From Bordetella parapertussis (GTDB lineage Bacteria; Pseudomonadota; Gammaproteobacteria; Burkholderiales; Burkholderiaceae_C), in contig CAMCTC010000019.1 of NCBI GenBank assembly GCA_945878355.1, positions 1 to 61,245 of the forward strand: DNA of 61,245 bases, given 5' to 3'. Below the pieces are notes generated by a model. That model was not told where the DNA came from. It worked only from the letters and a program-made list of their open reading frames with translations, and did not search any database. Both the position numbers and the translations under genes were made by a program. This document shows positions 28,552-37,403 of this stretch, piece after piece. Numbering within the stretch: the stretch's first letter is position 1; each line of letters begins with the position of its first letter.

Positions 28552-29319
28552 ATGACTGGAATTCTGGCTGGCAAGAGCGCGTTGGTCACCGGTGGCGCGT
28601 CGGGTATCGGACGTGCCACTGCACTGGCCATGGCCCGCGAGGGAGCACGCGTTGCGGTGGCCGACATGACCGAAGCCAGTGCCGCCGCCACTGTCGCGCT
28701 GATCACCGCAGCGGGTGGCCAGGCGATCGCCATCGCCGGCGACGTGGCCAAGGAGGCCGATGTGGCGGCCATGGTGGCGCGCAGTGTCGCGGCTTTCGGT
28801 CGACTCGACTGCGCCTTCAACAACGCCGGCATCTCGCCGCGCGATGTCGGCCCGACCGGCCAGCGCACCCACGAGATGAGTCGCGCCAGCTTCGACGGCA
28901 TGCTGGCGGTCAACCTCACCGGCGTCTTCCTGTGCATGAAATATGAAATCGCCCAGATGCTCGCCCAAGGTGGAGGATCCATCGTCAACACGGCATCGAT
29001 CGCTGGCCTGGTCGGTCTGCCCTCTGCCAGCAACTATGTCGCCTCCAAGCACGGCGTGGTCGGCATCACCAAGACAGCCGCGATGGAATACGCGCTGGAC
29101 AAGATCCGGGTGAACTGCGTCAACCCAGGCTACATCAAGACCCCGATGACCGACCCGACCATGGCAGAGCGCCACGACGCGCTGATGACCAAGGTGCCGA
29201 TGAGCCGTCTGGGACTGCCCGAGGAAATCGCCGAGGCCGTGGTTTGGATGCTGTCGGACAAGGCGTCGTTCATGACCGGCGCCAGCCAGATCATTGACGG
29301 TGGCTACTACGCGGCCTAG
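28552..29319 (+). CDS. Short-chain dehydrogenase/reductase (SDR)
   Basis: A 255-residue classical SDR. The cofactor loop is VTGGASGIGRATALAMA at 13-29, followed by a D in VADMTE, NNAGISP near 90, the catalytic Ser in VNTASIAGL near 146 and Tyr/Lys in NYVASKHG near 159-163. The C-terminal DGGYYAA is typical. An Asp after the second strand suggests NAD preference. ATG at 28552 follows CGGAGCAAAC. The substrate is unknown; a steroid- or hydroxyacid-type oxidation fits the catabolic surroundings. Confidence 0.9.
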   Translation: MTGILAGKSALVTGGASGIGRATALAMAREGARVAVADMTEASAAATVALITAAGGQAIAIAGDVAKEADVAAMVARSVAAFGRLDCAFNNAGISPRDVGPTGQRTHEMSRASFDGMLAVNLTGVFLCMKYEIAQMLAQGGGSIVNTASIAGLVGLPSASNYVASKHGVVGITKTAAMEYALDKIRVNCVNPGYIKTPMTDPTMAERHDALMTKVPMSRLGLPEEIAEAVVWMLSDKASFMTGASQIIDGGYYAA

Positions 29320-29372
29320 ACCGCCTGCTGGCGCACGGCCGCTCGCCAAGCCGCACGACCCGTGGCGTGGGG

Positions 29373-30347
29373 TCAGTCGCTGATCTTCAGCACGATCTTG
29401 CCCAGGTGCTGGTTGGACTCCATGTGGTGCTGCGCTGCCGCGAGTTCGTCGAACGCGAACACACGGTCGACCAGCGGTCGCAGACGACCGTCAGCAATGG
29501 CAGGCAGCAGGTCTGCCGCGAAAGCAGGCATGCCCGCTGCGCGCTGCTCGGCGCTGCGCATCTTGTTGGAGACGCCGAACAAGGTCAGCCGTTTGGCGTG
29601 AAGCGCTTGGAGGTCGATCTCGGCCGTCAGCGATTGGTCGACGTAACCCACGGTCGCCAGCCGACCTTCGAAGGCCAACGTGCGCAGGCATTCGGCGAAG
29701 ACGCTGCCGCCCACGGTGTTGACCACCAGGCCCACGCCTTGGCCACCCGTGGCCTGCATCACCTCGGCCGCGAAGTCCGGCTCGCGGGTGTGGATCGCCA
29801 GGTCCAGGCCCAGCGCCTTCAGGCGATGCAGTTTGTCCGCCGATCCGGATGTCCCGATGACCCGGGCGCCCAGCGCCTTGGCCACCTGAAGCGAGGCCAC
29901 ACCCACCCCTGAGGACACACCGGTGACCAGCAACCATTCACCGGCCTTCAGGCGGCCCTGCAACACCAGCATGTCGTGCACCACGAGCATGGCCAGCGGC
30001 AATGCCGCCGCCGCTTCCATCGTCAGACCGGCCGGCACCGGCAGCGCTTCGCGCGCATCCATCACGGCATATTCTGAAAACGCAGCGGCGCAGCGACCCA
30101 TCACGCGCTGGCCAATCTCCAAGTTGGTGACCCCCGAACCCAGTGCGAAGACCTCGCCCGCGCCTTCGATGCCCGCGGGTTTGACCACACCGCTCTTGAT
30201 CAGCCCGCCGGGAATGAACTCGCCCCGGTTCAGCGCAGCGGCGTGCATCTTCAGCAGCACCTGGCCGGGACCGGGTTCGGGCCGCGGCTCGTCGCTCAAC
30301 TGCAACACAGCTTTTGCGCCTTCCACACGCAGGGTGTAGGACTTCAT
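29373..30347 (-). CDS. Medium-chain quinone reductase-like oxidoreductase
   Basis: A 324-residue MDR protein of the zinc-free quinone reductase type: MHAAALNRGEFIPGGLIK near residue 33, IEGAGEVFALGSG, LLVTGVSSGVGVASLQVAKA near residue 140-160 and GTSGSADKLHRL. A second quinone reductase-like enzyme lies near tpiA, so they are paralogues. ATG at 30347 has AGGATG upstream, and homology starts there. It follows the enoyl-CoA hydratase gene by 28 bp on the same strand, so the two are probably cotranscribed. Confidence 0.85.
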   Translation of the reverse strand: MKSYTLRVEGAKAVLQLSDEPRPEPGPGQVLLKMHAAALNRGEFIPGGLIKSGVVKPAGIEGAGEVFALGSGVTNLEIGQRVMGRCAAAFSEYAVMDAREALPVPAGLTMEAAAALPLAMLVVHDMLVLQGRLKAGEWLLVTGVSSGVGVASLQVAKALGARVIGTSGSADKLHRLKALGLDLAIHTREPDFAAEVMQATGGQGVGLVVNTVGGSVFAECLRTLAFEGRLATVGYVDQSLTAEIDLQALHAKRLTLFGVSNKMRSAEQRAAGMPAFAADLLPAIADGRLRPLVDRVFAFDELAAAQHHMESNQHLGKIVLKISD

Positions 30348-30375
30348 GGGGTCATCCTGGTGGCGGTTGCTGCAG

Positions 30376-31182
30376 TCAGCGACCTTTGAATTGCGGTTTG
30401 CGTTTTTCCATGAAGGCACGCCGGCCTTCGGCATAGTCCTCGCTGTTGAAACACGCGAGGATGAGCTCACCGCAGCGCGTGGCGTCGAAGTCCGGCGCGG
30501 GCTTGAGGATCTCGCCGACGATGGCCTTGGCCGCAGCGATGGTCAACGGCGCGTTCGAGGCGATGCTGTCGGTGTATTCGGCCAGCAGCGCCGGCAGTTG
30601 GTCAACAGCGCAGGTGCGCGACACCAAGCCCAGGCGCAGCGCCTCGGCGGCATCGATGCGGCGCCCGGTGTAGAACAGGTCTTTCGTCGCGCCGACACCG
30701 ATCAGGTCCACCAGGTTCTGCAGCGCGGAATAGCGATAACCCAGGCCCAGCTTGGCTGCTGGAACCGCAAACACCGCGTCGCTGGCAGCGATGCGGATGT
30801 CGCAACTGATCGCCACATTGACCCCGCCGCCGATGCACCAGCCGCGAATGCAGGCCAGCGTTGGCTTGGGCGAACGGTAGATACTCATCAGCGCGTCCTC
30901 GGCCAGCGCCTCGTAGCGCTGAACGGCCGCTTTCGCGGCGCGCTGATCCTCGAACTGAGAGATGTCAGCGCCCGAGACAAAGGCCTTCTCGCCCGCGCCT
31001 GAGAACACCACCAGACGCACGCGTTCGTCCTGCGCGGCCTGGGCCAGCAGCGGTGGCACGGCGCCCCACATGTCCACGCTCAGCGCGTTGTGCCGGGTCG
31101 GGTTGTTGAACACGATGTGCAGCGCGCCGGATTCCAGGCGAACCTGCACGCGGTCGGTGGGGGAAACAAAATCGGCAGCCAT
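30376..31182 (-). CDS. Enoyl-CoA hydratase/isomerase-fold protein lacking both usual Glu residues
   Basis: A 268-residue crotonase-superfamily protein with VFNNPTRHNALSVDMW near residue 20, the CoA/oxyanion segment GEKAFVSGADISQF near 60-73, CIGGGVNVAISCDIRIAA near 105-125 and FAVPAAKLGLGY near 130. In a true hydratase the two catalytic Glu lie in GGG-x-E-L and in P-E-x-x-L-G. Here those places hold Asn (GGGVNVAI) and Ala (VPAAKLG). It may therefore catalyse another crotonase reaction, such as decarboxylation, isomerisation or hydrolysis, or act on an unusual acyl-CoA. ATG at 31182 follows AGAGGG. It precedes the reductase at 29373. Confidence 0.85.
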   Translation of the reverse strand: MAADFVSPTDRVQVRLESGALHIVFNNPTRHNALSVDMWGAVPPLLAQAAQDERVRLVVFSGAGEKAFVSGADISQFEDQRAAKAAVQRYEALAEDALMSIYRSPKPTLACIRGWCIGGGVNVAISCDIRIAASDAVFAVPAAKLGLGYRYSALQNLVDLIGVGATKDLFYTGRRIDAAEALRLGLVSRTCAVDQLPALLAEYTDSIASNAPLTIAAAKAIVGEILKPAPDFDATRCGELILACFNSEDYAEGRRAFMEKRKPQFKGR

Positions 31183-31413
31183 CGGAATACCCTCTTGCGA
31201 TCTGAGCAATGTTGCAGGGCTTGATGCCCCGGTTCGGCCTGGCGGCTACTGATGCAGGATCTGGCAAGCCCTGGGTTGCAACGATGATACGCATGCGCGC
31301 CAAGGCGGTCCAAGCCGCAACAGGAGGCAGGGCGAGATTGCCGAGTCAGGCCTTGCAAGCGGACCCGCTGGTAGCATGCCGCGGCCATGTGGCGGACCTC
31401 CAGAGACATTCCC

Positions 31414-32445
31414 ATGCTCAAGACTGTTCAACTCGGCAACAACTGCGGCCTGAAGGTGTCGCGCCTGTGTCTGGGTACGATGAATTTTGGCGAACCCGGT
31501 CGCGGCCATCAAGGCGACTGGACCTTGGGCCCGGACGATGCCCGGCCACTGTTCAAAGCAGCCATAGACCGCGGGCTGTTCTACTTCGACTGCGCTGACG
31601 TCTACGGCATCGGCGCCAGCGAGCGAGTGGTGGGCCAGTTGCTGCGCGAGTTGTTGCCGCGCGACGAGTACGTGCTGGCCACCAAGATCGCGATGCCGAT
31701 GGGCCGCGGCGCCAACCAGGGTGGACTGTCGCGCAAGCATGTGATGGAGGGCGTCAATGCTTGCCTGGAGCGGCTCGGTCTGGATTACATCGATCACCTG
31801 GTCATCCATCGCCATCCGCAGGGCGTGCCGGGGGCCGCGCAAGTACCGATCGAAGAAACGATGGAGGCGCTGCACGACCTGGTGAAAGCGGGCAAGGTCC
31901 TCTACCTCGGCGGCTCCTCGATGTTCGCGTGGCAATTCGCAGAGCTGCAGTTGACCGCGAAGATGCATGGCTGGACCCCCTTCGTCTCGATGCAGAACCA
32001 CTACAACCTGGTGTATCGGGAAGAAGAGCGGGAAATGATTCCGTATTGCAAGAAGAGCGGCGTGGCCTTGATGCCCTGGTCGCCGCTGGCGCGCGGCATC
32101 CTCACCGGCTCTTACAAAGGTGGCTTCGCAGCCGGGCTGACGGCGCGCTCGCAAGGCGGCGACCGGGTTCGCACTGAGGGTCTCTATCGGGGTGACGCGG
32201 TGTTTCCGATCGCCGATCGCGTGATCGAAGTCGCGGCCAAGTACGGCAAGGCGCCAGCCCAGATCGCGCTGGCCTGGTTGCTTTCCAAGCCCGGCATCAC
32301 GGCGCCGGTCGTGGGCATCTCCAAGCTTGAGCAACTCGACCAGCTTGTCGCGGCCACCGAGATCGAGCTGGCGGCCGACGACATCGCCTACCTGGAGGCC
32401 TTGTACCGACCGGTCGAGAACCTGCTGTCCATCGGCTCTTCCTGA
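31414..32445 (+). CDS. Aldo/keto reductase
   Basis: A 343-residue AKR of the Tas/potassium-channel-beta-like kind. The catalytic tetrad is visible: Asp and Tyr in FDCADVYGIG near residue 57, Lys in LATKIAMP near 90 and His in HLVIHRHPQG near 130. The C-terminal cofactor site reads LSKPGITAPVVGISKLEQL. It reduces carbonyls with NADPH; the substrate is unknown. ATG at 31414 fits the family start; another ATG at 31387 would add nine residues. Its stop codon TGA is the first triplet of a 79-bp dispersed repeat, so the repeat sits exactly at the gene end. Confidence 0.88.
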   Translation: MLKTVQLGNNCGLKVSRLCLGTMNFGEPGRGHQGDWTLGPDDARPLFKAAIDRGLFYFDCADVYGIGASERVVGQLLRELLPRDEYVLATKIAMPMGRGANQGGLSRKHVMEGVNACLERLGLDYIDHLVIHRHPQGVPGAAQVPIEETMEALHDLVKAGKVLYLGGSSMFAWQFAELQLTAKMHGWTPFVSMQNHYNLVYREEEREMIPYCKKSGVALMPWSPLARGILTGSYKGGFAAGLTARSQGGDRVRTEGLYRGDAVFPIADRVIEVAAKYGKAPAQIALAWLLSKPGITAPVVGISKLEQLDQLVAATEIELAADDIAYLEALYRPVENLLSIGSS

Positions 32446-32521
32446 GCGCCCCGAGGCCGGCCGACGCCGGCCGCCCCCCATGGAGGTCAAGCAAAGTGGC
32501 CAAGCCACATTTACTTGAGAG
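32443..32521 (+). repeat. 79-bp two-hairpin dispersed repeat, copy 1
   Basis: This copy starts TGAGCGCC, where TGA is the stop of the aldo/keto reductase gene, and ends ACTTGAGAG. It contains a GC hairpin (GGCCGGC/GCCGGCC) and a second hairpin whose arms are centred on GTGGC/GCCAC. The last 17 bp are duplicated in tandem (32504-32520 and 32521-32537). It matches copies at 50901 and 56810 over the full 79 bp with a handful of differences. Confidence 0.9.
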
Positions 32522-32594
32522 CCACATTTACTTGAGAGCATCCCAGGCCCCTGTCGGCGCCCGGCGTTCGCGGAGAAACGACCGAACTTGGGTC

Positions 32595-32609
32595 ATTCCA
32601 CAATGCGGA
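32595..32609. promoter_or_regulatory. IclR-type operator candidate upstream of the acyl-CoA dehydrogenase operon
   Basis: The 15-bp site TTCCACAATGCGGAA is an inverted repeat TTCC-N7-GGAA of the kind bound by IclR-family regulators. It lies 170 bp before the methylsuccinyl-CoA dehydrogenase-like gene. No IclR gene is in the window, so assignment rests on the motif alone. Confidence 0.35.
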
Positions 32610-32779
32610 ACGTTTTGTTTCTCAGGAGGCGATCCCGCGGCAGCTCGCGTTGTGGGCTGGGCCTGCACAGCAGGCTGCCGGTAAGCATGGTGAATTTTGA
32701 CGCCAGGCTGGTCCTGGATGTCGCCCTTGATAGTGCAAGGCCATGAGCAAACAGATCGAACTGTGCAAACATTGACCCT

Positions 32780-34465
32780 ATGAAATCCAACCATCTGCCC
32801 GCCGAGAAAGCCGCATTCCAGCCCGTTGACGTCATGCTCACGCCATTGCGCAGCCTGTTCAACCAGGCAGCGCTCGCACTCGCGCGCACCTGTTCGACCC
32901 AAGGCGCATTGGACCCCGCATTGCTAGACCGCTGGCAGGTGCCGGCCTACGAACTGGCCTTTGCCAGCGCCGAACTGCTGGCAGCCGAGACGCTTGCTGC
33001 CAGTGCCGCTGAGGACGGAACCGACGCCGGCCTGGCACGACTGTTCATCATCGACGCCATCGCTGCGGTGATTGCGCGCCTGGAGATGGTCTGCCTCGAA
33101 ACCGGGCATGACATCGGAGGCCTTCAGGCGCTGGCAGCGCTTCCAGCATTCACTGCATTGCGTCGGGCTGCTGGGAGCACCACCGCGCTGGCACAGCTGG
33201 GCCAGGCCGTGGTGGCTGCGCAGGGCGACATCGGGCAGGTCGAGCTTGCGCAGTCGGTGGCCATGGCGAGCGGCGCTTTCGAGCGCTTCGCCGCCGGCGT
33301 GGTCGCACCGATGGCCGGTGCGATCCACCGCGAAGACCTGACGGTGCCCGAAGACATCATCGAGCAGATGCGAGAGATGGGCGCATTCGGCCTGTCGATT
33401 CCCGAGGCTTACGGCGGCAGCGCGACAGGCCATGACGATGACACGATGATGATGATCGCGGTGACCGAAGCGCTCTCCGAGGCTTCGCTCGCGGCTGCGG
33501 GAAGCCTGATCACCCGGCCCGAAATTCTGGCGCGCGCGCTGCTGGCAGGCGGGACCGACGCCCAGAAAACCCACTGGCTGCCGAAGATCGCCGCCGGGCG
33601 GCCGCTGTGCGCGATCTCGATCACCGAGCCCGACTTTGGCTCCGACGTGGCGAGCCTGATGCTTGCAGGCACGCGCACCACAGGGGGCTGGCTGCTCAAC
33701 GGCGCCAAGACCTGGTGCACCTTCGCCGGCAAAGCCGAGTTGCTGATGGTGGTCACGCGCACCAACCGCGACCGCAGCCTGGGCCACAAGGGCTTGAGCC
33801 TGCTGCTGGTCGAAAAGCCTTCGTACGATGGCCATGACTTCAGTTTCCGGCAAGAAGGCGGCGGCGCCCTCACCGGCCGCGCCATCCCGACCATCGGCTA
33901 CCGCGGCATGCATTCGTTCGACCTGTCATTCGAGAATTTCTTTGTATCCGACGACCACGTGATCGGCGGCGAGGCCGGCCTGGGCAAAGGCTTTTACTAC
34001 ACCATGGCCGGCATGACGGGCGGCCGCATGCAGACGGCAGCGCGCGCCTCCGGCGTGATGCGCGCCGCGATCAAAGCGGCCGTTCGTTATGCGCAGGACC
34101 GCAAGGTGTTCGGCGCTGCGCTGGCCAGCTTGCCGCTGACGCAGGCCAGGATCGCGCGAATGGCGGCGCGCTATGCCGCCTGCCGCCAGCTCACTTATGC
34201 GATCGGCCGGCGGCTCGAGAGCGGCGGCAACTCGATGGAGGCCAGCCTGGCCAAGCTCATCGCCTGCCGCTCTGCGGAAACCGTCACGCGCGACGCGCTG
34301 CAGATCCATGGCGGCATGGGTTATGCGGAGGAAACACCGGTAAGCCGCTACTTCGTCGATGCACGCGTGCTCTCGATCTTCGAAGGCGCAGAAGAGACGC
34401 TCGCACTCAAAGTCATCGCCAGAAGCCTGCTGGACAACGCCCTGGAAAAGGCTGCACAACCATGA
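32780..34465 (+). CDS. Acyl-CoA dehydrogenase with N-terminal extension, methylsuccinyl-CoA dehydrogenase-like
   Basis: A 561-residue flavoprotein. A normal acyl-CoA dehydrogenase has about 380 residues; here about 150 helical residues precede the standard fold, which begins near FERFAAGVVAPMAGAIHRED. FAD/substrate segments ISITEPDFGSDVASLML and NGAKTWCTFAG are present, as are IGYRGMHSFDLSFENFFV, RMQTAARASGVM, ALQIHGGMGYAEETPVSRYF and the catalytic Glu535 in IFEGAEE. The extension and the GYRGM and QTAARA segments recall (2S)-methylsuccinyl-CoA dehydrogenase of the ethylmalonyl-CoA pathway. I judge this from memory of the family, not from alignment. The stop overlaps the next gene as ATGA. 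No clear ribosome binding site precedes ATG at 32780. Confidence 0.78.
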   Translation: MKSNHLPAEKAAFQPVDVMLTPLRSLFNQAALALARTCSTQGALDPALLDRWQVPAYELAFASAELLAAETLAASAAEDGTDAGLARLFIIDAIAAVIARLEMVCLETGHDIGGLQALAALPAFTALRRAAGSTTALAQLGQAVVAAQGDIGQVELAQSVAMASGAFERFAAGVVAPMAGAIHREDLTVPEDIIEQMREMGAFGLSIPEAYGGSATGHDDDTMMMIAVTEALSEASLAAAGSLITRPEILARALLAGGTDAQKTHWLPKIAAGRPLCAISITEPDFGSDVASLMLAGTRTTGGWLLNGAKTWCTFAGKAELLMVVTRTNRDRSLGHKGLSLLLVEKPSYDGHDFSFRQEGGGALTGRAIPTIGYRGMHSFDLSFENFFVSDDHVIGGEAGLGKGFYYTMAGMTGGRMQTAARASGVMRAAIKAAVRYAQDRKVFGAALASLPLTQARIARMAARYAACRQLTYAIGRRLESGGNSMEASLAKLIACRSAETVTRDALQIHGGMGYAEETPVSRYFVDARVLSIFEGAEETLALKVIARSLLDNALEKAAQP

Positions 34466-35694
34466 CATACCCTTTGCTGAACCGCTTGCGCGTGATCGAA
34501 AGTTCTGCGTTCATCGCTGCGCCTCTGGCTGGCCTCACGCTGGCCCAGTACGGCGCAGACGTGATCCGAGTGGACATGATCGGTGGCGGCATCGACTACG
34601 CCCGGATGCCCCGCATGGCGGGCGGCCGCAGCCTGTACTGGGCAGGTCTGAACAAGGGCAAGCGATCCGTCGCGATCGACCTGAAAAAACCCGAAGGCCG
34701 CGAACTCGTGCAAGCACTGGCGACTGCGCCCGGCGCCGATGCTGGCGTGCTGCTGACCAACATCGGCACGCCCTGGCTCGCACACAGTGTGCTGGCGGCG
34801 CGCCGCGCCGACGTGATCAGCTGCACCATCCAAGGCAATGCCGACGGCAGTACCGCAGTGGACTACACCGTCAACAGCGCCAGCGGCTACCCGGCCGTGA
34901 CGGGTGGCGGCTCATCGCAGCGGCCCGTCAACCACGTGCTGCCGGCATGGGACATTGCCTGCGCCTATCAAGCCGCCTTTGCGATCCTCGCCGCAGTCGA
35001 CCACCGCAGGCGCACGGGCGCCGGCGCCGAGCTCAAGCTCGCGCTGTCGGACATGGCTTTCACCACGCTTTCACACCTGGGCGTGCTGGCCGAGGCTGAA
35101 CTGCTGCATGAAGACCGCCCTTCGATAGGCAACCACATCTACGGCGCATTCGGCCGCGATTTCGCGACATCCGACGGACACCGCATCATGGTCGCCGCGA
35201 TCTCGGCAGGCCAGTGGAAGTCGCTGGTCAAGGCTTGCGGCATCGGTGAGCCCATCGCAGCGCTGCAGCAGCAAATCGGTCTTGACTTCGACGACGAAGC
35301 GCAGCGCTTTGAAGGCCGCGACGCCATCGCCGCGCTGGTCGAGCCCTGGTTTGCGCAGCGCGACCGTGCCACAGCAGAGCGCGAACTCGAGCAGCACAAG
35401 GTCTGCTGGGGACGCTACAGCACCGTGACGGAGCTGCTCGCAGCCGACCCGCGTGTCAGCTTGGCCAACCCGGTCTTCGAGCGCAGCAACACGCCCGGAA
35501 TCGGCGAACACCTGTCCGCTGGCACAGCAGTGCGCGCAATCGGTCTGTCTCGCGAGGCCACAGCGCCAGCGCCACTGCTGGGCAGACACACCGACGAGGT
35601 GCTGCACGAAGTGCTGGGCCTGCCGGCCGCGGCCATCGGCAAGCTGCATGACGCGGCCATCGTCGCCGGACCTGAGCGCGACCCCACGGCCTGA
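34462..35694 (+). CDS. Family III CoA-transferase, mesaconyl-CoA C1-C4 transferase (2-methylfumaryl-CoA isomerase)-like
   Basis: A 410-residue CaiB/BaiF-type protein. Segments reading AAPLAGLTLAQYGADVIRVD, IGGGIDYARMPRMAGG, LYWAGLNKGKRSVAIDL, NHVLPAWDI and NHIYGAFGRDFAT match what I remember of Mct from the 3-hydroxypropionate bi-cycle. There the enzyme moves CoA within mesaconyl-CoA from C1 to C4. The likely nucleophile Asp134 lies in AVDYTVN, the same context as in Mct. It overlaps the upstream dehydrogenase by 4 nt. That enzyme, if it is methylsuccinyl-CoA dehydrogenase, would make exactly the Mct substrate. A general family III CoA-transferase is the fallback call. Confidence 0.75.
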   Translation: MTYPLLNRLRVIESSAFIAAPLAGLTLAQYGADVIRVDMIGGGIDYARMPRMAGGRSLYWAGLNKGKRSVAIDLKKPEGRELVQALATAPGADAGVLLTNIGTPWLAHSVLAARRADVISCTIQGNADGSTAVDYTVNSASGYPAVTGGGSSQRPVNHVLPAWDIACAYQAAFAILAAVDHRRRTGAGAELKLALSDMAFTTLSHLGVLAEAELLHEDRPSIGNHIYGAFGRDFATSDGHRIMVAAISAGQWKSLVKACGIGEPIAALQQQIGLDFDDEAQRFEGRDAIAALVEPWFAQRDRATAERELEQHKVCWGRYSTVTELLAADPRVSLANPVFERSNTPGIGEHLSAGTAVRAIGLSREATAPAPLLGRHTDEVLHEVLGLPAAAIGKLHDAAIVAGPERDPTA

Positions 35695-35766
35695 AGCAGC
35701 CAGACATCGGCGTGATGTTTGCCACTGGGCAAAGACGCGCCGGTCCGCCAGACCGACGCGCGGCGA

Positions 35767-36930
35767 TCAAGCGGCCAGTGCAATGATCTCCAACAGGTCG
35801 GCAGCACCTTTCACAGGGCGAGGGTTGGCGGCGATCGGGCCGGTTCCGTCGTACATCGCGGCCAACTTCTCGAAGCGATCCGGGCCGACCCCGACCTGCG
35901 ACAGGCGCGTAGCAAGACCCACCGAGGCAAACAGCGCCTCGACGTGGTCAGCCAGCGGACGCATGGGATCCAGGCCGACCCGCTCGCAAAATGCCTGCTG
36001 ACGCGCTTCGTTGACCGGAAGGTTCCAGCGCAGCACCGCCGGCAGCATCACGCAAGAGGTCAGTCCATGGGGCACGTTGAACCCCCCACCCAGCAGATAG
36101 CCGATGCCGTGGCTGGCGCCGTGCGTGACCCCGCCGCTGCGGCCCTGGATCGATAGCCAGGCAGCAGCTTGCGCGTCGGCGCGCGCATGGGGATCTGCCG
36201 GGTTCGCGTGCATGCGTGGCAGCGCGCTCCACATCCGCCGCGCTGCCTCGATCGCGGTGGCATCGCTGATCGGCGAGGTATTGACCGAACAAAAGCCTTC
36301 GACAGAGTGATCAACCGAGCGGGCTGCGGTGGACAGCAGCAGTTCAGCAGGCGTGTCCATCGTGCAAGCGGGGTCCTGTATCACGCTGATCGGCACTGAC
36401 AGGGGGTGGCCGACCATCAGCTTTCGGCCGATGGCCGTGTCGGTGACCCCCCCGAACGACGTGAATTCCGCCGCCGACAAGGTCGTCGGAATCGCGATCA
36501 TTCGCGGGCGAGAGAAGTCGGTGCCCCAGTGGCTGGTGCCTCCACCAGAGGCTTTGACGAGCGTTTCACCGGTGATGTCGCCAGTCGCCAGGCCAGACCC
36601 GAGGGCCACCAGCAGGGCCTTGGTGGCGTCGATCACCGAGCCGCCTCCCAGCGCCACAACGCCATCCGCGCGTTCAGCGCGGAAAGCAGCCACCAGGCGC
36701 GCCACCGCAACAATCGGAGAGTGCGCCGGGATGTCGGCGACCATGCCGGCGCAGCGATCACCGAGCAGCGCACGAACCCGCTCGGCCATGCCACTGCGGA
36801 TCAGCGAGTTGGTGGTGATCAGCAGCGGGCGCTGCCAACCAAAGGCATCGAGTTCGCGAGGCAAGGCTGTTTCAAGCGCGCCGATGCCGGCGTGAACGCG
36901 CTGCTGTGCAGGCCAGTGATGGGTTTGCAT
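35767..36930 (-). CDS. Iron-containing alcohol dehydrogenase
   Basis: A 387-residue group III dehydrogenase. The NAD(P) loop VALGGGSVIDATKALLVAL is near residue 95, TTLSAAEFTSFGGV near 145, and metal ligands are in RSVDHSVEGFCS and HGASHGIGYLLGGGFNVPHG near 265-285. It resembles maleylacetate reductases and other short alcohol or hydroxyacid dehydrogenases. ATG at 36930 follows AGGAGACACC. It converges on the CoA-transferase gene, so it is not in that operon, yet it could supply or remove an aldehyde or oxoacid intermediate in the same pathway. Confidence 0.88.
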   Translation of the reverse strand: MQTHHWPAQQRVHAGIGALETALPRELDAFGWQRPLLITTNSLIRSGMAERVRALLGDRCAGMVADIPAHSPIVAVARLVAAFRAERADGVVALGGGSVIDATKALLVALGSGLATGDITGETLVKASGGGTSHWGTDFSRPRMIAIPTTLSAAEFTSFGGVTDTAIGRKLMVGHPLSVPISVIQDPACTMDTPAELLLSTAARSVDHSVEGFCSVNTSPISDATAIEAARRMWSALPRMHANPADPHARADAQAAAWLSIQGRSGGVTHGASHGIGYLLGGGFNVPHGLTSCVMLPAVLRWNLPVNEARQQAFCERVGLDPMRPLADHVEALFASVGLATRLSQVGVGPDRFEKLAAMYDGTGPIAANPRPVKGAADLLEIIALAA

Positions 36931-37403
36931 AGGGTGTCTCCTGAGGTGCGGTGAGGGCCGGATGCGCGCTGTGACCGCTAGCAAGCGGTGCCCCAGCAAG
37001 CGCCGGCCAGCTTGGATCATGACACGGCGCGACATGGCCGTTGATGCTGGATGGATATCCTTTTGCTGCAGCGTCGCAGGCGATATGGCGGGTCAAAACC
37101 CAGCGCCTGTCCAAGGTTGATGGTGTGGGGCGCGTCGACGACCACGATTTTCTTCAGGGCGATGCCGTCGCAAGCCCAGCGTCGCCGCAAAATGCGCTCA
37201 GCAGTCGAGCCGTGAAGCCTGCGTTCGGCAGCGCCTCACGATCCGGCGCCGGTTGGTCGCAATTCCGGCGTCAAACGAAATCGGGTCGCTATAGCTACAA
37301 TGATCAGACATTCACATCTATCCATAAGCTAAAAATTCAGGATGGAATGCCAAGGGCAGCGCTGCTCGATCAATCAGAGTTTCTTAAAACTGGAGGAGAT
37401 GAA
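36931..37403. other. Divergent intergenic region, 473 bp, no gene seen
   Basis: Open frames here have no recognisable product and no ribosome binding site. The right third (37290-37400) turns AT-rich and holds GCTATAGC and several A/T runs just before the Bug receptor gene. Promoters for the iron alcohol dehydrogenase and the Bug gene should lie here. A candidate TACAAT at 37297-37302 has no good -35. Confidence 0.45.

Noticed and set aside
37041..37403. N-terminal extension of the Bug receptor frame
   Set aside because: A perfect ribosome binding site and a signal peptide place the start at 37404. The upstream codons show no homology and would bury the signal peptide.
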